Below, one piece after another: positions 1 to 5,123 of a stretch of 8,903 nucleotides of DNA. Positions within the stretch are counted from its first letter, which is position 1; every line of letters begins with the position of its first letter. The translations under genes were made by a program, and so were the position numbers. The notes under the pieces were generated by a model. It saw only the letters and a list, made by a program, of their open reading frames with translations, ran no database searches and was not told the origin of the DNA. The stretch covers positions 1 to 8,903 of the forward strand of contig QHUV01000047.1 in the NCBI GenBank assembly GCA_003222065.1, in the 5' to 3' direction. This DNA comes from Gemmatimonadota bacterium (GTDB taxonomy: Bacteria > Gemmatimonadota > Gemmatimonadetes > Gemmatimonadales > Gemmatimonadaceae).

Positions 1-53
1 AACCGTTATACGGGCTAACACCTGTATCGAGGGTTCGAATCCCTCCCTCTCCG
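1..53 (+). tRNA. tRNA-Ser, 3' part (5' half lies outside the window)
   Basis: The visible part holds the end of the anticodon arm, a long variable arm, the T arm and the 3' acceptor strand. The variable arm forms a 7-bp stem (ATACGGG with CCTGTAT, one G-T pair) closed by a CTAACA loop. The T arm is GAGGG-TTCGAAT-CCCTC. The acceptor strand CCTCTCC is followed by discriminator G at 53. A long variable arm restricts the identity to Ser, Leu or Tyr, and discriminator G is typical of bacterial tRNA-Ser, whereas Leu and Tyr normally have A. The anticodon is upstream of the window, so the isoacceptor cannot be read. CCA is not encoded: TGA follows directly, so CCA must be added by nucleotidyltransferase. 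Confidence 0.88.
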
Positions 54-54
54 T

Positions 55-85
55 GAAGCCCCCGCGCCGCAGGCGCGGGGGCTTC
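55..85 (+). terminator. GC-rich hairpin after tRNA-Ser, likely terminator or processing hairpin
   Basis: A perfect 14-bp stem (GAAGCCCCCGCGCC at 55-68 with GGCGCGGGGGCTTC at 72-85) closed by a GCA loop starts two bases after the tRNA. No T-run follows (CCGTAGAGTGG), so it is not a textbook intrinsic terminator. Its position right behind a tRNA and its stability still make transcription termination or 3'-end definition the likeliest role. Confidence 0.6.
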
Positions 86-98
86 CCGTAGAGTGGAG

Positions 99-124
99 CT
101 GCTGTTCGCTTTCGCTCACAGCAG
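99..124. repeat. Hairpin 1 between tRNA-Ser and gltX
   Basis: CTGCTGT (99-105) pairs perfectly with ACAGCAG (118-124) around a 12-base loop containing TCGCTTTCGCTC. Nothing here looks coding. The loop's TCGCT words resemble those in the hairpin at 186-215. Function is unknown. Confidence 0.4.
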
Positions 125-143
125 ATAGGTCCTATTTGGAGTC

Positions 144-162
144 GCGCGCGCGGTGCGCGCGC
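144..162. repeat. Hairpin 2, alternating GC stem
   Basis: GCGCGCGC at 144-151 and the same word at 155-162 (self-complementary) flank GGT, giving an 8-bp stem with a 3-base loop. The alternating purine-pyrimidine run could also adopt other structures. It lies in the untranslated stretch upstream of gltX; no role can be assigned. Confidence 0.4.
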
Positions 163-185
163 TCCCTGCTCCTCTCGCCGCGGCT

Positions 186-215
186 CTGTCATCGCTTCGC
201 TCCTTCGGATGACAG
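186..215. repeat. Hairpin 3, dispersed palindromic (REP-like) element upstream of gltX
   Basis: CTGTCATC (186-193) pairs perfectly with GATGACAG (208-215) around a 14-base loop. The element resembles short intergenic palindromes with GTCATC stems and GAAGGAGCGAAGCG-type interiors that recur in Gemmatimonadota, Acidobacteriota and neighbours; that likeness is from memory. Six Ts at 224-229 lie nine bases after the stem, so it might also weaken or terminate transcription from the tRNA side just ahead of gltX. Confidence 0.45.
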
Positions 216-220
216 TCGAG

Positions 221-226
221 TAATTT
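221..226 (+). promoter_or_regulatory. Possible -10 element of a leaderless gltX transcript
   Basis: TAATTT stands out in GC-rich surroundings and ends seven bases before the gltX ATG at 234. That is the distance expected from a -10 box to a transcription start, so the mRNA could begin at the ATG itself. No Shine-Dalgarno sequence precedes the ATG, which agrees with a leaderless start. No good -35 hexamer is seen at 16-18 bases upstream, so this is tentative. Confidence 0.25.
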
Positions 227-233
227 TTTGCAC

Positions 234-1667
234 ATGCACCGACTACGATTCGCCCCGTCGCCGACCGGCTATCTACACGTCGGCGGCGCGCGCACGGCGC
301 TCTTCAACTGGCTGTTCGTAAAGCACTACGGCGGCCAATTCCTGTTACGCGTCGAGGACACGGATCGCGCGCGCAGCACCGAGGCGAGCACGCGCGCCAT
401 CTTCGAGGGACTCGAGTGGCTCGGCCTTGCCTGGGACGAGGCGGTCGTGCATCAGGGAGCGAACCTCGCGCAGCATCGTGCCGACGCGCAGCGGCTGCTG
501 GAGCGCGGCGCCGCATATCGATGCTTTTGCACGCCCGATGAGATCGAGGCTCGTCGTCGTGAGGCAGAAGCGAGCGGCGACGCGTTCAAGTACGATCGAC
601 GCTGCGATCGACTGCCAGCGGACGAACTCGCGCGGCGTGTCGCCGCGGGCATGCCATTCGTCGTACGCTTTCGCGTTCCGGATGGCGAGACGTCGTGGGA
701 CGACGTTGTTCACGGTGTGATCACGTTCCCCAACAAAGACATCGAGGATTTCGTCGTCCTGCGCTCGGACGGAACGCCGATCTACAACATGGCCGTCGTG
801 TCCGACGACATCGCGATGCGCATCACACTCGTTATGCGCGGCGACGATCACATCTCGAACACACCGAAGCAGATCATGCTATACGAGGCGCTCGGCGCGG
901 CTCTCCCGCGCTTCGCGCATCTGCCGATGATCCACGGCGTGGACGGGAAGAAGCTCAGCAAGCGGCACGGCGCGACGGCGGTGGGTGACTATCGGCACAT
1001 GGGAATATTGCCGCAGGCGATGCTCAACTTTCTCGCCCTGCTCGGCTGGTCTCCCGGGAACGACATCGAGGTAATGACGGTTCCTCAGATGATAGAGCTC
1101 TTCTCGACCGAAGGATTGTCGAAGAAAGCGGCGATCTTCGATCCGAAGAAGCTCGAGTGGATGAACGGGCAGCATCTCAGCTTACTCGCGAGCGAGGCGC
1201 TCGCTCCGCTCGTTACCGACGCATTGACGAACGCGGGACTCGCTACGGCAGACCAATTCACGTCGAAGCGCGCTTGGCTCATCGCACTGATCGATCTGCT
1301 CAAGGTGCGTTCGCGCACGATCGACGACATCGTGCGTCAGGCCGCGCCGTATCTTTCCGCGCACGTGTCATACGACCCGGAGGCCGTCGCGAAGCAGTGG
1401 AAAGATCGGCCCACGACCGTGGAACTACTGTCGAGTTTACGCAACACTCTTGCTGCGATTGAGCCATGGGAGCCACCAGCCATGGAGGAGGCGTTGCGCA
1501 CGCAGGCGGAGCAGCGCGGCGTGGGCGCGGGCAAGTTGTTTCAGCCGTTGCGTGTCGCGCTTACCGGTCTCACCGTGAGCGCGGGGATCTTCGACGTGCT
1601 GGCTCTTCTCGGCCGCGATCGCGCACTCGCGCGCATCGATGACGCCTTGAATTACCTTCGGTCGTAA
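234..1667 (+). CDS. gltX: Glutamyl-tRNA synthetase
   Basis: This class I aminoacyl-tRNA synthetase attaches glutamate to tRNA-Glu in the cytoplasm; in bacteria lacking GlnRS it also charges tRNA-Gln for GatCAB, which cannot be judged here. The 477-residue length is normal. The N-terminal Rossmann fold opens with FAPSPTGYLHVGG, whose HVGG (residues 15-18) is the HIGH motif. KLSKR (240-244) is the KMSKS motif, followed by HG. The insertion domain keeps CFC at 97-99 and C124, three of the four zinc ligands known in E. coli GluRS; the His two residues after the third Cys is Arg here, so zinc binding is doubtful. The helical C-terminal anticodon-binding region is intact and ends with TAA. I start at ATG 234, which gives the family-typical MHRLRFAPSPTG; TTG at 228 would add only two residues and sits in the T-run. 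No Shine-Dalgarno sequence is visible. Confidence 0.97.
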   Translation: MHRLRFAPSPTGYLHVGGARTALFNWLFVKHYGGQFLLRVEDTDRARSTEASTRAIFEGLEWLGLAWDEAVVHQGANLAQHRADAQRLLERGAAYRCFCTPDEIEARRREAEASGDAFKYDRRCDRLPADELARRVAAGMPFVVRFRVPDGETSWDDVVHGVITFPNKDIEDFVVLRSDGTPIYNMAVVSDDIAMRITLVMRGDDHISNTPKQIMLYEALGAALPRFAHLPMIHGVDGKKLSKRHGATAVGDYRHMGILPQAMLNFLALLGWSPGNDIEVMTVPQMIELFSTEGLSKKAAIFDPKKLEWMNGQHLSLLASEALAPLVTDALTNAGLATADQFTSKRAWLIALIDLLKVRSRTIDDIVRQAAPYLSAHVSYDPEAVAKQWKDRPTTVELLSSLRNTLAAIEPWEPPAMEEALRTQAEQRGVGAGKLFQPLRVALTGLTVSAGIFDVLALLGRDRALARIDDALNYLRS

Positions 1668-1697
1668 TCACCGCGTGCGAGCGAGAATATTGCATCG

Positions 1698-1727
1698 TTG
1701 ACCCTCGCGCGCGCCGCACGCTACATT
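1698..1727 (+). promoter_or_regulatory. lexA promoter, sigma70 type
   Basis: TTGACC (1698-1703) and TACATT (1722-1727) are separated by 18 bases and match the -35 and -10 consensus well. Transcription would begin near 1734, leaving a leader of about 60 bases. The hexamers fall in the 126-base gap between gltX and lexA, so lexA probably has its own promoter. No E. coli-type CTGT-N8-ACAG or Gram-positive GAAC-N4-GTTC box overlaps it; any autoregulatory operator must have another sequence. Confidence 0.6.
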
Positions 1728-1793
1728 GTCACGCCGCACACCAGCGCCGCTTCCCGCCACTTGGGCAATCACCCTTTACGCAAAGCGGGGCTC

Positions 1794-2462
1794 ATGACGG
1801 AGCCACTCACCCAACTCGAACGCCGAGTCTATCACTACATGATAGACTTTTTGGCGGAGAATACATATCAGCCGAGCATTCGAGAAATCGCGAAGCGATT
1901 TCGCATCAAGTCGACGAAGACAGTCTCCGACTTGTTGCATGCGCTCGAGAGCAAGGGCTACATCCAGCGCGACGAGTCACGCTCGCGCGGTGTGCGTCTC
2001 TTGGGCTTCGCCGCGGCCGGACATACGCAGCCGGTGCCGTACTATGGACGCATTCACGCGGGCGAGCCGCGTTTGTTGCCCGAGAATCGGAAGTATTTCA
2101 TCACGATCGATCGTCGCTTCGTGCCCAACGAGGATGTCTTCTTCCTCAAGATCAAGGGAGATAGCATGGTCGGGCGCGGTGTGTTCGACGGCGACTTCGT
2201 GATGGTATCACCGTCGGCGCGGGCAAAGGATGGCGACATGATCGCTGCACGCCTCGGCGAGGAAGCAACGGTGAAGACGTTGACCCACCGCGGTGCGACG
2301 ATCGTCCTCGAGCCCGCGAATCCTACGGACCGCGCGATCGAGATCGCGCCGAGTCAGGATTTTGGAGTGCTCGGCGTCGTGTGCGGTGTGTTCCGCCCGT
2401 TCTACGAGCAAGAGCCGCCAGCGAGCTTCCCCGAGGAAGAGCCTCAGGCAATCAGCAGCTAG
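1794..2462 (+). CDS. lexA: LexA repressor (SOS regulator, self-cleaving)
   Basis: LexA represses DNA-damage genes until RecA filaments trigger its self-cleavage. The protein is 222 residues. Residues 1-70 form the winged helix-turn-helix domain (PSIREIAKRFRI, then a recognition helix near 40-52, then SRGVRLL as in other LexA proteins). The C-terminal S24 peptidase domain has the scissile Ala89-Gly90 (IHAGEP), nucleophile Ser124 in GDSM and general base Lys161 in TVKTL. The Ser-Lys spacing of 37 equals that of E. coli LexA, so it should be cleavage-competent. ATG 1794 is chosen because MTEPLTQLERRV is the usual N-terminus; the upstream in-frame TTG at 1698 is the -35 box. The ribosome binding site is weak (GCGGGG). 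The recognition helix (STKTVSDLLHAL) differs from E. coli and Bacillus, so the operator is probably non-canonical. The gene ends in TAG within a CTAG shared with the convergent neighbour. Confidence 0.95.
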   Translation: MTEPLTQLERRVYHYMIDFLAENTYQPSIREIAKRFRIKSTKTVSDLLHALESKGYIQRDESRSRGVRLLGFAAAGHTQPVPYYGRIHAGEPRLLPENRKYFITIDRRFVPNEDVFFLKIKGDSMVGRGVFDGDFVMVSPSARAKDGDMIAARLGEEATVKTLTHRGATIVLEPANPTDRAIEIAPSQDFGVLGVVCGVFRPFYEQEPPASFPEEEPQAISS

Positions 2463-3322
2463 CGATCTTCGCTGCCCTTTCCGTCGGCGGTGACCGTCTT
2501 TTCCTTTTCGCGTCGTTCCTTCTCTTTGCGCTCGCGAATGCGACGCACGGCGTCGCGGAACTCGTCCTCGCTGATCGACTGCTGCACTTTGTTCAGCAGA
2601 TCGTTATGCATCCATGCTGCATTGCGGGCCTCGACGGGGGACTGTCCGCTGCCGATCTTGAGCGGAAGCGCGGCGAGGACCGCGTTCGGGATCGTGAACT
2701 TGCCGAGACGGATGCCGCCGGGATCCCACCCCCACTTCCCTCCGTCGGCGGTGGTCTTGGTCCAATCGCCTGGCTGGCGTCCAGGATGCTCCGCGGCATA
2801 CTTGGCCGAATCGAAGTAAACGCCAAACGCAGCCTGGACCGCCGAATCAGCGAGTTGCGCCTGGCTACGCGGCGCGGGTTGATAGGGCGCGGCTGCGAGC
2901 GGGATGCGCGGATCCGGAGCAGCCGGCTCGACGCCTGTCGCGATACCTGCCCGCGCCCCCCCTCTCCCATCATCCTTACCCGAGATCGCACCGACAGTGC
3001 TGTCGCGGCTCGGTATCGGCGGCACTACGCTAGGGATAACTGTCGGCGCTTGGAGTTTCGCGGGCGTTCCCTTGGCCGGCGGCGTCCACGTGGATTGCGA
3101 GCCGTTACCGCCCTCATCGCCGCGCGGCAGCGCTACATACTGCAACCGCTCGGGAGTGTGGTCGCGATCTCGTCGTAAGCCGATGAGCTGCCCCAGGGGA
3201 TAATGGAAGGTGATGGTTGCGAGCGCGATAATGACGAAGACGTGAATCACGATCGAGAGGAGCAGCGACCCGCCACCCCGCTTTCGCATCGTGAGATTCA
3301 GCTTCTCGCGCTTTGGCTTCAC
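2459..3322 (-). CDS. Membrane-anchored proline-rich protein with TonB-like N-terminal helix
   Basis: I do not recognise the family of this 287-residue protein. A basic cytoplasmic start (residues 1-16) precedes one transmembrane helix at about 19-39 with the sequence SIVIH at 23-27. The E. coli TonB anchor carries Ser16 and His20 with the same SxxxH spacing, residues needed for coupling to ExbB/ExbD. Residues 75-155 are rich in Pro, Ala and Gly, as expected for a periplasmic linker. Residues 160-250 look folded (AFGVYFDSAKY, WGWDPGGIRLGKF, ALPLKIGSG) but lack an obvious TonB C-terminal domain. The end (252-275) is a highly charged Arg/Glu/Lys helix. Orientation should be N-in, C-out. The GTG start (3322-3320) overlaps the TGA of the aminotransferase as GTGA, which favours it over ATG 3289. 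It is the last gene of the - strand operon and shares its stop palindrome with lexA. Confidence 0.75.
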   Translation of the reverse strand: MKPKREKLNLTMRKRGGGSLLLSIVIHVFVIIALATITFHYPLGQLIGLRRDRDHTPERLQYVALPRGDEGGNGSQSTWTPPAKGTPAKLQAPTVIPSVVPPIPSRDSTVGAISGKDDGRGGARAGIATGVEPAAPDPRIPLAAAPYQPAPRSQAQLADSAVQAAFGVYFDSAKYAAEHPGRQPGDWTKTTADGGKWGWDPGGIRLGKFTIPNAVLAALPLKIGSGQSPVEARNAAWMHNDLLNKVQQSISEDEFRDAVRRIRERKEKERREKEKTVTADGKGSEDR

Positions 3323-4503
3323 GCAACCCCCGCCGTCAGATTGGCCAACACCTTCGCCGCACGACGCGCCGCTTCGGCGATGCGTTCAGGCGCGGTAATG
3401 AAGGATACGCGGAAGAACCCTTCTCCGCCTGCCCCAAATGCGGAGCCAGGCATGATGACTACCCCCTCGTCCTCCAAAAGTCGCTCGGCGAAGAGTCCGC
3501 TAGGTACGTCCTCGGGTAATCGCACCCAGAGGTACATCGTCGCCCGCGGAATATCGCAGACGAAACCAGCCTTGCGGAAGGACCGAACCGCGGCGTCGCG
3601 CCGCTCCTTGAAGACCGCGACGTTACGGGGGACGAACTCAGCCCAGCTCTCGAGCGCGGCCACTCCAGCGGCCTGAATGGCCATGAATTGACCCGTGTCG
3701 ACGAACGACTTCACCTTCGCGAGCGTGGCGCAGATCTCCGGATTTGCTACTGCCCAGCCACAGCGCCAGCCGGTCATGTTATAGGTCTTCGACAGCGAGT
3801 GGAACTCGATCGCGATCTCGCGCGCACCATCGATCTCGAAAATGCTTGGCGGCACGTAACCGTCGAACGCAAGCTCCGAATAGGCGTTGTCGTAAACCAG
3901 CAGGATATCGAGATCGCGGCAGCGGGCAACGACGTCCTCGAGATAGTCGAGCGGCGCGATGGCTGCCGTTGGATTGTTGGGATAGTTCAGGTACAGAATC
4001 CGCGCGCGCGACAGAATGTCGCTCGGGATTTCGTCGAGATCGACTAAGAAATCTGTGCGTGGCCGGAGGGCGTACCGATATGGCTTCGCACCGGCGAATA
4101 GGGTGCCTCCCTGATACGCGTTGTAGCCCGGCTCCGGTACGATGGTGTACGTGTCTGGTTCGGCGTACGCGAGGGCGAGGTGCGAGATGCCCTCCTTGGA
4201 GCCGATCAGCGGCACGACCTCGGTGAGAGGATTCACCGGATAGCCGAACCGTTTCTCCATCCAGGAGCTCACTGCCTCGCGAAACGGCACGAGGCCGAGA
4301 CCAAAGCCGTAGCGACTCATCGGCGGCTTCCGCGCGGCGTCGTTCAGCGCCGTGAACACGGAGGCAGGCGGGTCGAGATCGGCGTCGCCCGCGCCAAGAT
4401 CGATGACGTCGAGCCCGCGCTCGAGTAGCTCGCGCTTGCGCTGGGGGATCTTCGCGAGCGGATACTCGGGCAGCGTCTTGAATCGCTCGGCGTGTTTGGG
4501 CAC
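3319..4503 (-). CDS. Class I/II PLP-dependent aminotransferase, LL-diaminopimelate aminotransferase type
   Basis: A 394-residue fold-type I aminotransferase. DapL transfers the amino group between glutamate/2-oxoglutarate and tetrahydrodipicolinate/LL-diaminopimelate in lysine and peptidoglycan synthesis. Visible landmarks are VIDLGAGDADLDPP (33-46), phosphate-loop GSKEGI (101-106), YPNNPT with Asn176, Asp205 and Tyr208 in YDNAYSE, the PLP lysine Lys239 in FHSLSKTYNMTGWR, and substrate-carboxylate Arg365 in FFRVSF. The block FHSLSKTYNMTGWR is what I recall as most like bacterial DapL. No dap genes are nearby, so aspartate/alanine-type or other substrates remain possible and no gene symbol is given. 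The start is GTG (4503-4501), whose first G is the last base of the upstream TAG, a one-base stop-start overlap that implies reinitiation. Its TGA overlaps the next GTG by four bases. Confidence 0.9.
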   Translation of the reverse strand: MPKHAERFKTLPEYPLAKIPQRKRELLERGLDVIDLGAGDADLDPPASVFTALNDAARKPPMSRYGFGLGLVPFREAVSSWMEKRFGYPVNPLTEVVPLIGSKEGISHLALAYAEPDTYTIVPEPGYNAYQGGTLFAGAKPYRYALRPRTDFLVDLDEIPSDILSRARILYLNYPNNPTAAIAPLDYLEDVVARCRDLDILLVYDNAYSELAFDGYVPPSIFEIDGAREIAIEFHSLSKTYNMTGWRCGWAVANPEICATLAKVKSFVDTGQFMAIQAAGVAALESWAEFVPRNVAVFKERRDAAVRSFRKAGFVCDIPRATMYLWVRLPEDVPSGLFAERLLEDEGVVIMPGSAFGAGGEGFFRVSFITAPERIAEAARRAAKVLANLTAGVA

Positions 4504-5123
4504 TAGGCTCTTGCTTTCACAGGATTGCGAACGCGGCTTACTCCGACGATTTCGACCTCCACTTCGTCTCCGGGCTTCAACACTCCGACGCCCGCCGGCG
4601 ATCCGGTGGCAACTACGTCACCGGGTTCCAGCGTCATGACATTCGAGACATAGGCGAGCAGATCGGGAATTGCGAACAGCATGTCGGATGCGGATCCGTT
4701 TTGGCGCTCCACGCCATTCACTCTTGTAATTACTCTCAGCGAAGAGAGATCGTTTGGAACGCTGCCGGGCTCGCCGATCGGGCAAAACGTATCGAAGCCT
4801 TTTGCACGCGTCCATTGCGAGTCGGCACGCTGCAGATCGCGCGCTGTGACGTCGTTGACGGCAACAATCCCGCGAATGCCTGCGACCGCCTGTTGTGGTG
4901 ACACTCGGCGAAGCGTCTTCCCTATGAGCACGCCTATCTCACCTTCGTGCTCGACCTGCTTCGACTGCGATGGCAGTTCGATCGCGTCACCCGACGCGAT
5001 CACGCTCGAGGGCGGCTTGAGAAAGACCAAGGGCTCCTTCGGCGGGTCATTTCCCAACTCCTTCGCGTGGTCTAAATAATTGCGTCCGATGCAGACGATC
5101 TTGGACGGGAGAGGCAGCGCCAT
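4503..5123 (-). CDS. Fumarylacetoacetate hydrolase-family protein (YcgM/FAHD1-like)
   Basis: A short, single-domain FAH-family enzyme of 206 residues. Members cleave C-C bonds in acylpyruvates or decarboxylate oxaloacetate using Mg2+ or Mn2+. From ATG 5123 the landmarks are KIVCIGRNYLDHAKELG with the putative catalytic pair His19 and Glu22, metal ligands Glu60 and Glu62 in HEGEIGVLIG, Asp91 in NDVTARD, Lys108 in KGFDTFCPIG, and TGSPAGVG (173-180). All the active-site positions expected from human FAHD1 are present. The substrate cannot be told from sequence; fumarylpyruvate, acylpyruvate and oxaloacetate are all plausible. Start choice: ATG 5123 has a good ribosome binding site (GGAGA, eight bases upstream) and the N-terminus expected for the family, while an in-frame extension to 5228 is not FAH-like. 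The start lies inside the end of the helicase gene (77-base overlap), and the TAG stop shares one base with the aminotransferase GTG. Confidence 0.92.
   Translation of the reverse strand: MALPLPSKIVCIGRNYLDHAKELGNDPPKEPLVFLKPPSSVIASGDAIELPSQSKQVEHEGEIGVLIGKTLRRVSPQQAVAGIRGIVAVNDVTARDLQRADSQWTRAKGFDTFCPIGEPGSVPNDLSSLRVITRVNGVERQNGSASDMLFAIPDLLAYVSNVMTLEPGDVVATGSPAGVGVLKPGDEVEVEIVGVSRVRNPVKARA

Noticed and set aside
136..321. Short + strand open frame upstream of and into gltX
   Set aside because: It runs through the hairpins and overlaps gltX out of frame; Arg/Ser-rich without any motif or ribosome binding site.
1698..1793. Upstream TTG extension of lexA
   Set aside because: The TTG is the first part of the -35 hexamer and the added 32 residues are not LexA-like; ATG 1794 gives the family N-terminus.
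1668..1793. Canonical SOS box upstream of lexA
   Set aside because: Neither CTGT-N8-ACAG nor GAAC-N4-GTTC is present; the operator may be of a different type but cannot be placed.
2381..3178. + strand open frame (265 codons) overlapping the end of lexA
   Set aside because: It overlaps lexA out of frame and the coupled - strand membrane protein, with Arg-rich composition and no domain.
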